Source: Diaphorobacter sp. HDW4A (lineage in GTDB: Bacteria > Pseudomonadota > Gammaproteobacteria > Burkholderiales > Burkholderiaceae_C). Taken from it: a stretch of 64,000 bases of DNA. Below, in pieces: positions 46,711 to 55,820 of this stretch (its first letter is position 1; each line of letters starts with the position of its first letter). Under the pieces are notes generated by a model that was given only the letters and a program-made list of their open reading frames with translations, did not search any database and had not been told where the DNA came from. The DNA lies in the NCBI RefSeq assembly GCF_011305995.1, contig NZ_CP049910.1:1-64000 (forward strand), in the 5' to 3' direction. Position numbers and translations under genes: made by a program.

Positions 46711-46749
46711 GGTATTGCAATCGTGGATTTAGCCTCTATATTCAATACC
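46711..46749. promoter_or_regulatory. Inverted repeat upstream of the pirin gene
   Basis: GGTATTG (46711-46717) and CAATACC (46743-46749) form perfect 7-base arms 25 bases apart in A/T-rich DNA, 55 bases before the pirin ATG. It may be an operator or promoter element. No regulator gene is adjacent. Confidence 0.45.
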
Positions 46750-46803
46750 TAACCAGTCGCGGATCGAGCAGCGTCCCGCCGCGTTGGGCAAGGAGAAAAT
46801 ACC

Positions 46804-47877
46804 ATGAACGGAGTCAGCAACAACGAGGCACTCATTCTGAGTGCGCAGGCCATCGAGGGGCGCTTGCCGGGGATCGATCCCTTCATCTTTGGTGCCTACC
46901 ACCAGGATCTCTATCCCAAGGGCAACGGCCAACTGGGCCCCGATCCCGCACTGCTCAAGGGCCGCGACATCGGCATGGACTTCGGCCGTCAGGACGGCTG
47001 GAGCATGTACCACGGTGACGATGTGCCGGGCTTTCCCGCCCATCCGCATCGCGGCTTCGAGACCGTGACCATCGTGCGCAAGGGGCTGGTCGATCACGCC
47101 GATTCGCTGGGCGCGACCGCGCGCTACGGCGAGGGGGACGTGCAGTGGCTCACTACTGGCGCGGGCGTGCAGCATGGCGAGATGTTCCCCATGGTGCACG
47201 AGGACAAGGTCAACACGCTGGACCTGTTCCAGCTGTGGCTGAACCTGCCCGCCAAAAGCAAGATGGTGCCGCCAGACTTCACCATGTTCTGGGCACATGA
47301 CATTCCGCATGCGGTGCAGACCGATGCGCAAGGACGTCGCTCTGAGGTCGAGGTGATCGCGGGCGATTATGTGCCCGTCGATGCGGCAGCAGCCGGTGGT
47401 TCCGGAGCGACGAAGGCTCTGCGTCCTCCGAGCGATTCATGGGCGAGCGAACCTGATGCCGATGTGGCGATCTGGATCGTCCGCGTGGAGCCGGGCGCGA
47501 GCCTGACGCTGCCTGCCGCATCGGTCGGAATCAACCGTGCGATCTACCTCACGAGTGGCAAGACCGTGACCGTGGGTGAGCACAAGTTCGATCAGCGCAT
47601 CATGCTCGTACTGCGCTCCGATCTGCCGGTGCCGATGAAGAACGAGGGCAGCGAAGTGATCGAAGTGCTGCTGCTACAGGGTCGGCCGATTGGCGAGCCG
47701 GTGGTGGCGCGCGGACCGTTCGTGATGAACAGCGAACAGGAACTCTCGCAGGCCGTGCGTGACTACCAGCGCACGCAGTTTGGTGGCTGGCCCTGGCCTT
47801 CGCATGCGCACACGCATGGCAAGGAAAAGCGGTTTGCCAGGCACCCCGACGGGCGTGTGGAAACACCACGGGAGTGA
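46804..47877 (+). CDS. Pirin family protein
   Basis: A 357-residue bicupin. The N-terminal cupin has the metal site HPHRGFETVTIV and TGAGVQHGEMFP; the body has LFQLWLNLPAKSKM. A C-terminal cupin-like domain spans about 215-320 (EPGASLTLPAASVGINRAIYL). Bacterial pirins include quercetinase-type dioxygenases and regulators of metabolic enzymes; the first His/Glu set here is complete. It is longer than the usual 230-300 residues because of a linker and a charged C-terminal extension (HAHTHGKEKRFARHPDG). It is followed by a very strong terminator. Confidence 0.9.
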   Translation: MNGVSNNEALILSAQAIEGRLPGIDPFIFGAYHQDLYPKGNGQLGPDPALLKGRDIGMDFGRQDGWSMYHGDDVPGFPAHPHRGFETVTIVRKGLVDHADSLGATARYGEGDVQWLTTGAGVQHGEMFPMVHEDKVNTLDLFQLWLNLPAKSKMVPPDFTMFWAHDIPHAVQTDAQGRRSEVEVIAGDYVPVDAAAAGGSGATKALRPPSDSWASEPDADVAIWIVRVEPGASLTLPAASVGINRAIYLTSGKTVTVGEHKFDQRIMLVLRSDLPVPMKNEGSEVIEVLLLQGRPIGEPVVARGPFVMNSEQELSQAVRDYQRTQFGGWPWPSHAHTHGKEKRFARHPDGRVETPRE

Positions 47878-47929
47878 TCGATCCGCTCGCTGAACTGATT
47901 TCCCTGCGAGCATCATTGACAAGACTGCA

Positions 47930-47960
47930 AACGGGCCCCAAGCACGCTTGGGGCCCGTTT
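47930..47960 (+). terminator. Strong terminator behind the pirin gene
   Basis: A perfect 13-bp stem, AACGGGCCCCAAG (47930-47942) with CTTGGGGCCCGTT (47947-47959), loop CACG, then TTTGC. It lies about 55 bases after the pirin stop. Confidence 0.92.
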
Positions 47961-48130
47961 GCATTGGGACGGTGATGAATCCAGATTCACCACTTTGGGG
48001 CAATCACCGACACAGCTTGCCAGAAACAGCTGATACCGTGTCATGCCGATCCTTGGCTTCCAGTGGCCCAGTCAGCCACCGAAGGGACGCGCTGAAGAAA
48101 TCCACGATATCGACACAAAAGGAGACAACT

Positions 48131-50095
48131 ATGCAGACAAGAAAATTGTGGCCGCTGGCACCCATGGCCATCGCGGTGCTGCTGGTGGGCTGCAACAGCA
48201 GCAACCACCACGACGATGAAAACGAGTTGCGCGTGGACACCGATGCCAAGAGTTGCACGGTGCTCAGCAGCTCGGGCGGATCGGTCGTGGTGGGCTCGGG
48301 CGTGACGGGTGACCCTGCAGCGCCCGAAGCGGCGTCCGGATATCGTCTGGGGCTCAAGGCCAAGCAGTCCAACAGCTACATGGCCGTGGCCAACACGCCG
48401 CTTGCAAGCAAGGCCGGTTGCGAGGTGCTCAAGGCAGGAGGAACGGCGGTTGATGCAGCGGTCGCCATGCAGGCCGTGCTCGGTTTGGTAGAGCCGCAGT
48501 CGAGCACGATTGCGGGCAGCGCATTCATGGTCTATTACGACGCGAAGACCAAAAAGGTCGTCGCCTACGACGGCCGCGAATCCGCACCAGCGGCGGCCAC
48601 AGGCTACTACCTCGCGCGACAGGATCAGGCCGATCCGAACTCGTCCGCGCCCGTGCCATCGGCGCGTCGCAGTGGCCGCTCGATCGGCGTGCCGGGCGTG
48701 CTGCGCATGCTCGAGATGGCGCAGAAGGAGCATGGTCGACTCGCATGGAATGGTCTCTTTGATTCGGGCATCAAGCTTGCGGATGACGGATTCAAGATTC
48801 CGGGGCGGCTGGGCGATGCGATCAAGAGCAATGCCACCAGTCTTGCACTCGACTCTAACGCCATGGCCACCTATTTCAAGGCCGATGGAACGCCGCGCCT
48901 GACCGGCGAGGTGATGACCAACAAGCCCTATGCGGCCACGCTGCGTACCATCGCCAGCAAGGGGGCGGACGGGCTGCATACCGGCGACATCGCGAAGAAT
49001 ATCGTCGCCAAGGCAGCGCAGTCGGTGGGTGACGATGCGGCGAAGACGCCCATCACCCCGAGTCTGATGACGCTCGACGATCTGGCAAATTACAAGGCCA
49101 AGAAGCGTGATCCGGTCTGCGTGAACTACCGCGGCACTTACCATGTGTGCACCATGTCGCCACCCTCGTCGGGCGGCATCGCCATTGCGCAGGGGCTGGG
49201 CATTCTGAGCCAGTTCAACATGGCGCAGTACGCACCGATGAATCCGACCAACGAGGGCGGAGTGCCGAGCGTGATGGGCGTGCATCTGCTCACCGAAGCC
49301 GAGCGCCTCGCTTACGCTGATCGAGACAAGTACGTGGCCGATACCGACTTTATTCCGCTTCCTGGAAGTGGCGTCCCCACGCTGCTCAATGCGGACTACC
49401 TGAAAGCCCGCGCCGCGCTCATCAATCCCGACAAGAGCATGGGCACCGCGCAGGCGGGCGATCTGGGAACCGTGCCGCTCGGTGTGGACAAGACCGTGGA
49501 GCATGGCACGACGCATCTGTCGGTGGTCGATGCGTATGGCAACGTGGTGTCGATGACGACGACGGTGGAGTCCAGCATGGGCTCGTTCCACATGGTCAAC
49601 GGCTTTTTGCTGACCAACCAGCTCACTGACTTCTCTGCAGCGCCGGTGGATTCCGCAGGCACGCCGATTGCGAACCGCGTCGCACCCGGCAAGCGCCCGC
49701 GCAGCACCATGGCACCCACGCTGGTGTTCAAGGGCGACAAGCCCGGCGACTTCGTGATGGCGACGGGTTCACCTGGCGGTGGTGCAATCATCCAGTACGT
49801 GATGAAGACCGTGGTCGGCGCGCTGGACTGGGGGCTCGATGCACAGCAGGCCACCTCGCTTGTCAACACGGGCGCATCGAATAGCGCGACCACGGGCATC
49901 GATGGCTCGAATACGTCGCTCGATCTGACGGCGCTGGTCGACGGCCTCAAGGCCAAGGGTCACACAGTGAACACGGCTGCGCAATCGAGCGGTGTGGCCA
50001 CCATCATCCGCGTGACGAAGGATGGCAAATCAGTGCTGCAGGGTGGTGCCGATCCACGGCGCGAGGGGATTGTTCTGGGAGACGGCGCGCTGTAG
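48131..50095 (+). CDS. ggt: Lipoprotein gamma-glutamyltransferase
   Basis: A 654-residue Ntn-hydrolase that breaks down glutathione or transfers gamma-glutamyl groups. Residues 1-20 are a lipoprotein signal with lipobox VGC (C19-C20 region). The large-subunit part has GGTAVDAAVAMQAVLGLVEPQSSTIAG. The nucleophile Thr begins the small subunit in EHGTTHLSVVDAYGNVVSMT; downstream SSMGSFHMVNGFLLTNQLTDFS and GKRPRSTMAPT and the GSPGG oxyanion segment are all present. Most relatives are soluble periplasmic proteins, so the lipid anchor is a variation. ATG 48131 has AAGGAG 8 bases upstream. Confidence 0.93.
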   Translation: MQTRKLWPLAPMAIAVLLVGCNSSNHHDDENELRVDTDAKSCTVLSSSGGSVVVGSGVTGDPAAPEAASGYRLGLKAKQSNSYMAVANTPLASKAGCEVLKAGGTAVDAAVAMQAVLGLVEPQSSTIAGSAFMVYYDAKTKKVVAYDGRESAPAAATGYYLARQDQADPNSSAPVPSARRSGRSIGVPGVLRMLEMAQKEHGRLAWNGLFDSGIKLADDGFKIPGRLGDAIKSNATSLALDSNAMATYFKADGTPRLTGEVMTNKPYAATLRTIASKGADGLHTGDIAKNIVAKAAQSVGDDAAKTPITPSLMTLDDLANYKAKKRDPVCVNYRGTYHVCTMSPPSSGGIAIAQGLGILSQFNMAQYAPMNPTNEGGVPSVMGVHLLTEAERLAYADRDKYVADTDFIPLPGSGVPTLLNADYLKARAALINPDKSMGTAQAGDLGTVPLGVDKTVEHGTTHLSVVDAYGNVVSMTTTVESSMGSFHMVNGFLLTNQLTDFSAAPVDSAGTPIANRVAPGKRPRSTMAPTLVFKGDKPGDFVMATGSPGGGAIIQYVMKTVVGALDWGLDAQQATSLVNTGASNSATTGIDGSNTSLDLTALVDGLKAKGHTVNTAAQSSGVATIIRVTKDGKSVLQGGADPRREGIVLGDGAL

Positions 50096-50123
50096 TTCGG
50101 GTCTGATCGTCAATTCACAATGA

Positions 50124-50150
50124 CAACAGGGCGCTTTGTGCGCCCTGTTG
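50124..50150 (+). terminator. Terminator behind ggt
   Basis: CAACAGGGCGC (50124-50134) pairs perfectly with GCGCCCTGTTG (50140-50150), loop TTTGT, followed by TGCTTTC. It may also serve the leftward small gene that ends at 50,178. Confidence 0.88.
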
Positions 50151-50177
50151 TGCTTTCTGCCGGGTGACTCTGCCGTG

Positions 50178-50390
50178 CTATTCGAACAGCTGCCTGCAGA
50201 TGTTCTTGCCCGTGGTGGTCAGTTGAAGGCTACCGCCTACCCACTCCAGCCAGTGCAGCAACACCAGATCGTCAATCACCACATCATCGATTTCATTGGC
50301 GCGACGCTTTTGAAGCAGTTCAGCCACTTGCGGCAGTACGCCGCGCAGCGTTTCCCGCCGGGCCTGCGGGACGGAGGACACTTGGTTCAT
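50178..50390 (-). CDS. Small conserved-looking hypothetical protein
   Basis: A 70-residue protein, mostly helical (RETLRGVLPQVAELLQKRRANEIDDVVIDDLVLLHWLEWVGG), ending in a strand-turn segment LQLTTTGKNICRQLFE that resembles a small winged-helix. The ATG at 50390 has AAGGGC about 6 bases upstream; a longer start at 50459 is possible. It lies convergent to ggt and divergent from the MBL-fold gene. No family is recognised. Confidence 0.55.
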   Translation of the reverse strand: MNQVSSVPQARRETLRGVLPQVAELLQKRRANEIDDVVIDDLVLLHWLEWVGGSLQLTTTGKNICRQLFE

Positions 50391-50723
50391 ACGAGCCCTT
50401 CTTTCATCTTGCGAACGGAAATGAGAAATCAGCCTACTCGCTTGCGTGGCGCAGCGCATCGGGGAAGCACTCGATGCGCGGCACGTGGAACCTCAAGTGC
50501 AGGCACCGATGATCCTTCACAGGCAAGCAATCCATTTTGCTGGATTTGGCCGGGCTTGCAAGCTGAATTTCGGGCGTCTGCCCGCCCTGCAAGAGTGCAC
50601 GTCAGCCCTCTCGACTGAAATGAAGGTGACAGCGGTTGTTTTTCGTAAAGCTGAATTCGGCGCATGATGTGCAGACACCACGAAGTGGACGACACCACCC
50701 CGACAGTCACAGGAAACCCACAG

Positions 50724-51761
50724 ATGCCGCAAACCAATCTTTCTTACCCGATGGAGGCCCCGGCTGCAGGCCACTGGCGCGAAGTCTGCAAGGGTGTCTA
50801 CTGGCTGCGCCAGCCGATGCCGATGGCACTCAACCACATCAACGTCTGGTTGCTCGAAGATGGAGATGGACTCGCGCTGGTGGACACCGGGCCGCGTACC
50901 GAGGAAACCGTGGAAATCTGGACCCGGCTGCTGTCCGCACCGCCGTTCAATCGCAAGCTCACGCGCGTGTTTGTCACGCACATGCATCCCGACCATGTGG
51001 GGATGGCGGGCTGGCTTACGCGGCGCTTTGGCGTGCGGCTGTGGATGTCGCGGCTCGAGTATCTGAGCTGCCGGGTGACAGTCTCCGACATGAACCGCGA
51101 GGCTCCCAAGGATGCAGTTGACTACTTCCATGAAGCAGGCTGGCCCGATGCTGCCATCGAGAAGTACCGCGCGCGCTTCGGTGCGTTCGGCAAGATGATC
51201 TACACGCTGCCCGACAGCTTCCAGCGGCTTTCGCACGGGCAGAACATCCGCATCGGCGAGGGTGACTGGCGGGTGGTGATCGGGCGTGGTCATTCGCCCG
51301 AACATGCGTGCTTGTACAACGAGAAGGACAAGCTGCTGATCTCGGGCGATCAGGTGCTTCCACGCATTTCGTCCAACGTGTCAGTGCATCCGCTGGAGCC
51401 CGCGGCAAATCCCATGGCCGATTGGATGGAGTCGCTCGACTGGCTGGAGAAGAACATTCCCGATGACGTGCTGGTGATGCCTGCGCACGACGAGTGTTTT
51501 CACGGCCTGCATGCGCGTCTTTCGCATCTGCGCGAGAGCCAGCACAAGTCGTTCGACCGCTTGCGCGAGGTGCTCTCGCAGCAGCCCATGCGCGTGGTGG
51601 ATACGTTCGCCGCGTTGTTCTCTCGGCCCATCGATGCCAGTTCCACTCACTTTCATCTGGCCACCGGCGAGGCACAGGCCTGCCTGAACTATCTGTTGGA
51701 GCGAGGTGAGATCAGTCGCACACTCAAAGATGGCGTTGCATGGTATGCAGGCTCCACTTGA
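50724..51761 (+). CDS. MBL-fold metallo-hydrolase
   Basis: A 345-residue metallo-beta-lactamase-fold protein. The metal motif THMHPDHVG is near residue 95, with further ligands in GHSPEHACL, SGDQVLP and PAHDECFHG. The C-terminal helical domain (about 265-345: LRESQHKSFDRLREVLSQQP) resembles that of LACTB2/BLTR-type thioesterase or nuclease relatives. The substrate is not known. ATG 50724 has AGGAAA upstream and excludes a 20-residue extension with no conservation marks. Confidence 0.88.
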   Translation: MPQTNLSYPMEAPAAGHWREVCKGVYWLRQPMPMALNHINVWLLEDGDGLALVDTGPRTEETVEIWTRLLSAPPFNRKLTRVFVTHMHPDHVGMAGWLTRRFGVRLWMSRLEYLSCRVTVSDMNREAPKDAVDYFHEAGWPDAAIEKYRARFGAFGKMIYTLPDSFQRLSHGQNIRIGEGDWRVVIGRGHSPEHACLYNEKDKLLISGDQVLPRISSNVSVHPLEPAANPMADWMESLDWLEKNIPDDVLVMPAHDECFHGLHARLSHLRESQHKSFDRLREVLSQQPMRVVDTFAALFSRPIDASSTHFHLATGEAQACLNYLLERGEISRTLKDGVAWYAGST

Positions 51762-51778
51762 GTCCCCATCGAAGCCCA

Positions 51779-51809
51779 GGCGGAGGCGTTGATATCGCCT
51801 CCGCCTTTG
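51779..51809 (+). terminator. Terminator behind the MBL-fold gene
   Basis: AGGCGGAGGC (51779-51788) pairs perfectly with GCCTCCGCCT (51798-51807), followed by TT. It begins 17 bases after the stop codon. Confidence 0.88.
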
Positions 51810-52193
51810 CCGCTGCGCGGGTTGCAGCCGCAACTCTCGCGCCTCTCCCACCTCCCCTTTTCATCATCAATTCTATTGAATAAGTGTATTTGATAGTGTT
51901 GATGAATCAATGCATTTTGGTGCATTCACTATGTTTCAATGTGCAAGCATGTGTAGTTGAAGCCCTTTGAACGTGATGCCCCATGCCGCACTGCAACTGT
52001 AGGGCGCGAGCAACTGCTGTCATGAAAATGTCACATGGTGCGTCAATGATGCAGAGTTTCCATCGCACGACATGACACTCAGCCCCTCACCCCGCGCGCC
52101 TCTCGGATTTGCCCATCGCCCCCCCGGTTGCGGAGTCTGTTGGTTTTTTCAAACACAACACGATGCGATGCGCTCTGAGGCAGGGGAGTCGGC
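51810..52193. other. A/T-rich intergenic region before the ZntB-like gene
   Basis: 384 bases without a gene. The stretch 51,860-51,960 is clearly A/T-rich and contains overlapping short palindromes around AATGCATT (near 51,910) and TGATGAATCA. It probably holds the promoter of the transporter gene, but no certain -35/-10 pair can be assigned. Confidence 0.45.
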
Positions 52194-53240
52194 GTGAGTG
52201 ACGCGTTGTCGGACAGGCCGCTCGCCGCACCGGATGCCGGACTGATCTGCGGTTGGCGATTCTTTCAAGGCTCAAGCGAACCTGCGCAACCGGTTACGGC
52301 CACCGAAGCAGCGGCGTGGCTGGCATCGCATGGTGACGAGAACGAGTTTGGACAGAACAAGGAATTTCTCTGGCTGCATTTCAATCTCTCCAACGCGCTC
52401 TCACAGCGCTGGCTGGAGCGGTATGCCGCGTTGCCGGACACCTTCTTCGAAGCGTTGCAGGAGGGCTTGACATCGACACGCATCGAGCGCGCAGACGACT
52501 GGCTGGTCGCGGTGCTCAACGATGTGAATTTCGAGTTCAACTTCGAATCCGCTGATCTGGCGACGCTGTGGATTGGCGTGAATGACAAGCTGGTGGTATC
52601 TGCACGCTCCAAGCCGTTGCGCTCAGTTGACGATTTGCGTGCGGCGGTGCGCGGCGGCGACAGTCCCGCTACGACGGCCGAGCTTCTGGAGCACCTGATG
52701 CGCACGCAGGCCGATGTGCTCGTGAAGGTGGTGCGCGAGACGACGACGCGTGTTGATCGCATCGAGGACGCGATTCTTGCGCGCAGCTTTGATCATCCGC
52801 GCGCGCAACTCGGCAAGCTGCGGCGATTGCTGGTGCGGCTGCAGCGTCTGCTTGCGCCGGAGCCTGCAGCGCTGTTCCGCTTGCTGCAGCGCCCTCCGGC
52901 CTGGATGAGCGAGGATGATCGCCAGGGACTTGCAGCGGCTAGTGAAGAGTTCTCGCTGATGCTGCGCGATATGCTGACATTGCAGGAGCGCATCAAGTTC
53001 CTGCAGGAAGAGGTGGCCGCCGCCGTCAATGAGGACAACGGCAACAGCTTGTTTGTACTGACCGTGGTGACCGTGCTCGCGCTGCCGATCAACATCCTCG
53101 CGGGCCTGTTCGGCATGAACGTGGGCGGCATTCCGCTCGCGCAGGATGAGCACGGCTTCTGGATCGTTGTGTTCATCGTGTTCGCGTTCACCGCGATCGC
53201 CGCATGGCTTGCATTCCGCAGAAGGCGGCGCGAGCGCTGA
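52194..53240 (+). CDS. zntB: CorA/ZntB-type metal transporter
   Basis: A 348-residue membrane protein. The long cytoplasmic domain (1-285) is a beta-alpha part followed by long helices (LMRTQADVLVKVVRETTTRVDRIEDAIL). Two membrane helices lie at the C-terminus; the first ends in the pore signature GMN (LFGMNVGGIPLA), and the second is followed by RRRRRER. The GIPLA loop is more like ZntB (zinc) than CorA (magnesium). It starts with GTG at 52194, next to weak purines. The metal is not proven by sequence. Confidence 0.88.
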   Translation: MSDALSDRPLAAPDAGLICGWRFFQGSSEPAQPVTATEAAAWLASHGDENEFGQNKEFLWLHFNLSNALSQRWLERYAALPDTFFEALQEGLTSTRIERADDWLVAVLNDVNFEFNFESADLATLWIGVNDKLVVSARSKPLRSVDDLRAAVRGGDSPATTAELLEHLMRTQADVLVKVVRETTTRVDRIEDAILARSFDHPRAQLGKLRRLLVRLQRLLAPEPAALFRLLQRPPAWMSEDDRQGLAAASEEFSLMLRDMLTLQERIKFLQEEVAAAVNEDNGNSLFVLTVVTVLALPINILAGLFGMNVGGIPLAQDEHGFWIVVFIVFAFTAIAAWLAFRRRRRER

Positions 53241-53243
53241 TAC

Positions 53244-54215
53244 TCACTCCTTCTGCGTGGCCGCAAGACTTTCCAGGATCACTTCAAGCTGCGGGCTCAT
53301 GGGCAGGTTCAGCGTTTGCCCCGAAGGCAGCTTGCGCTGGAACCAGCGTCGGTACTGGCGCTCGATCTCGCCATCGGCGGCCAGGGCTTGGAAAGCATCC
53401 GTGACGAGCTTGGCGAGCTGTGGATCGTCCTTGCGGAACATCAGGCCATACGGGTCGTAGGAGAGAAAGTCTCCCACCACCACATATTGACTTCGCCCAT
53501 TGGGCGTTTGCGCGATCAGTCCGTAGAGCAGCACGTCGTCGGTCGCGAACGCATCGGCTGCGCCGCTGGTGACCTGCGCGAACGATTCGGCATGGTCGCG
53601 CATCGACATGATCTGCAGGTTCAGTTGGAAGCGCTGCGACAGATCACCCAGTGTCTTCTCGTTGGTCGTGCCCGAGGTGACCGCTACCTTCTTGCCTTTG
53701 AGCTGGGTGTAGTCGCGCACCGGCGAGCCCTTGCGCACCAGCAGTTTGGTGCCCGCGACGAAGAAGGTCGGCGAGAACGCGACCGTCTTCTGTCGCTCAC
53801 GGTTGTTGGTGGTGGAGCCACATTCGAGATCGGCCTTGCCCGAGGTGATGGCCTCGAATCGCGTGGCCGAGGTGACCGGAACCCACCGGATTTCCAGCGG
53901 TTTGTGCACCGCGAATTGAACGGCCTGAACCAGCGATTTGCACAGTTCGATGGAGTAGCCAATCGGCTTACCGCGTGCATCGAGGTATGAGAACGGCACG
54001 GAGCTGTCGCGATACGCAATCGCGATGTGGCCAGACTCCTGCACCTTGGCGAGCGTGCCGCTCAGGTTGACCGGAGCGATGATGCCGCTGAGCCATGCGC
54101 TGCTGGCGGCGGCTGCGGCATCCTGCGAAGGTGTCTGGGCCAGCGCGGCTGTGCCGCAGGCCAGCAGAGTGGTCAGGCATAGCGCTGTACGACGAAGTAG
54201 AGCATGGTGGCGCAT
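53244..54215 (-). CDS. Amino-acid-type periplasmic solute-binding protein
   Basis: A 323-residue SBP_bac_3 family protein. The signal sequence runs to about residue 26 (LLACGTAALAQ). The two-lobe domain has GHIAIAYRDSSVPFSYLD, GYSIELCKSLVQAV, RFEAITSGKADLECGSTTNNRER and KGKKVAVTSGTTNEKTL, close to GltI-type glutamate/aspartate binding proteins. It begins 16 bases after the symporter stop with GGAGG upstream. There is no ABC permease or ATPase beside it, so it may serve a system encoded elsewhere or deliver ligand near the symporter. Confidence 0.9.
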   Translation of the reverse strand: MRHHALLRRTALCLTTLLACGTAALAQTPSQDAAAAASSAWLSGIIAPVNLSGTLAKVQESGHIAIAYRDSSVPFSYLDARGKPIGYSIELCKSLVQAVQFAVHKPLEIRWVPVTSATRFEAITSGKADLECGSTTNNRERQKTVAFSPTFFVAGTKLLVRKGSPVRDYTQLKGKKVAVTSGTTNEKTLGDLSQRFQLNLQIMSMRDHAESFAQVTSGAADAFATDDVLLYGLIAQTPNGRSQYVVVGDFLSYDPYGLMFRKDDPQLAKLVTDAFQALAADGEIERQYRRWFQRKLPSGQTLNLPMSPQLEVILESLAATQKE

Positions 54216-54230
54216 GGGTAGCCTCCGCCA

Positions 54231-55577
54231 TCAGGCCACGTCAGGCGTGGGCAGAGGTTGGGCTTCGCGCGCGGCTTCCGCGTCGAGCTTGCGGGCATGC
54301 GCTTCGGCTTCGCCTTCGGGCAGCAGTTCGCCCTCCCACTTGGCAACTACGGCCGAGGCGATGGAGTTGCCCACTGCGTTGGTGGCGGAGCGGCCCATGT
54401 CGAGGAAGGTGTCCACCCCGAGAATGAGCAGCAGGCCGGCCTCGGGAATGTTGAACTGGTTGAGCGTTGCGGCAATGACAACGAGCGATGCGCGCGGCAC
54501 GCCTGCCATGCCTTTGGAGGTCAGCATCAGGATCAGCAGCATGGTGATCTGGGTGCCGAGCGGCAGGTGGATATCGTAGGCCTGCGCAATGAACAGCGTG
54601 GCGAAGGTGCAGTACATCATCGAGCCGTCGAGATTGAACGAGTAACCCATCGGCATCACGAAGCTGGAGATCTTGCGCTTGACGCCAAAGCGGTCGAGCG
54701 CATCAAGAATCTTGGGGTAGGCCGCCTCGGAACTGGCCGTGGCGAACGACAGCATGAAGGCTTCCTTGATGAGCACGATCAGCTTGAAGATGCGCGGGCC
54801 GAGGAACACGAAACCCGCACCCACGAGCAACGACCAGAGCAGGAACAGGCCGAGGTAGAAGTCGCCCATGAACACGGCGAACTTGAGCAGGATGCCGAGC
54901 CCATTGACGGCCACGGTGGCAGCCATCGCAGCCAGCACTGCCAGCGGTGCGAGCTTCATGACGTAGCCTGTGATCTTGAGCATCACATGCGAGAGCTCGT
55001 CGATGGCGGCAACCAGCGTCTTGCCCTTCTCGCCAAGCGCGGCGAGGGCCACGCCGAAGAACATCGAGAACACCACAATCTGCAGGATTTCATTGTTGGC
55101 CATCGCTTCGGCGAACGACTTGGGGATCAGGTGACTTACGAAGTCTTTGAGCGTGAATTTGCCCGTTGCCAAGTTGGCCGACGCCCCGATATCGGGCAGA
55201 GGCAAGCCAAGGTTGTGGCCGGGCTGCAGCACGTTGGCGAGGATCAGGCCCAGCACCAGCGACACCAGCGACGCGGTGACGAACCATGCCATCGCCTTGA
55301 GAAACACGCGCCCCACAGAAGCCGCATCGCCCATGTGGGCGATGCCGACCACCAGCGTGGAGAACACCAGCGGGCCGATCAGCATCTTGATGAGCCGAAG
55401 GAACACGTCCGAGATGATGGAGATGTAGCCTGCGATCTCTTTGGCTGCATTTTTGTCGGGGAAGTTGGCGAAAACCATCCATCCCATCAGAATGCCGAGG
55501 ACCATCGCACCAAGGATCAGAAACGCTGCGGGGAGCTTCTTTTTACCGGAGGGAGACGTAGCGGACATGGCTGTCAT
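54231..55577 (-). CDS. Dicarboxylate/amino-acid:cation symporter (DctA/GltP family)
   Basis: A 448-residue secondary transporter. It has about eight membrane helices and the family's two re-entrant loops; SFATASSEAAYPKIL is the serine-rich hairpin, and MGYSFNLDGSMMY and the final VVIAATLNQFNIPEAGLLLILGVDTFLDMGRSATNAVGNSIASAVVAKWEGE region hold the substrate and cation residues. It brings in C4-dicarboxylates or acidic amino acids with H+ or Na+. Its neighbour, a glutamate-type binding protein, suggests acidic amino acids. AAAGG lies 6 bases before the ATG. Confidence 0.93.
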   Translation of the reverse strand: MTAMSATSPSGKKKLPAAFLILGAMVLGILMGWMVFANFPDKNAAKEIAGYISIISDVFLRLIKMLIGPLVFSTLVVGIAHMGDAASVGRVFLKAMAWFVTASLVSLVLGLILANVLQPGHNLGLPLPDIGASANLATGKFTLKDFVSHLIPKSFAEAMANNEILQIVVFSMFFGVALAALGEKGKTLVAAIDELSHVMLKITGYVMKLAPLAVLAAMAATVAVNGLGILLKFAVFMGDFYLGLFLLWSLLVGAGFVFLGPRIFKLIVLIKEAFMLSFATASSEAAYPKILDALDRFGVKRKISSFVMPMGYSFNLDGSMMYCTFATLFIAQAYDIHLPLGTQITMLLILMLTSKGMAGVPRASLVVIAATLNQFNIPEAGLLLILGVDTFLDMGRSATNAVGNSIASAVVAKWEGELLPEGEAEAHARKLDAEAAREAQPLPTPDVA

Positions 55578-55820
55578 GACGTGCCTTTCGCGTGCCTTTC
55601 GGTGGCTATTGATGTTGTATTTGAATCCCCATAATGTTGACGAGCGTCCAGATTGTCCATCTGGTTTCTACCTAGCGGAAAGTGCTTCCCTGCAGGCCTT
55701 GTCACAAGATTGCTGCATGTGTTGCAGCATTCAACTGCAGTCAACCAGATTGCTTGCGGTCATCCCCCTGCGTAACCTTGTCATATCAATTTTTCAGCAA
55801 CGATGCGGAGTGGTTTTGAC

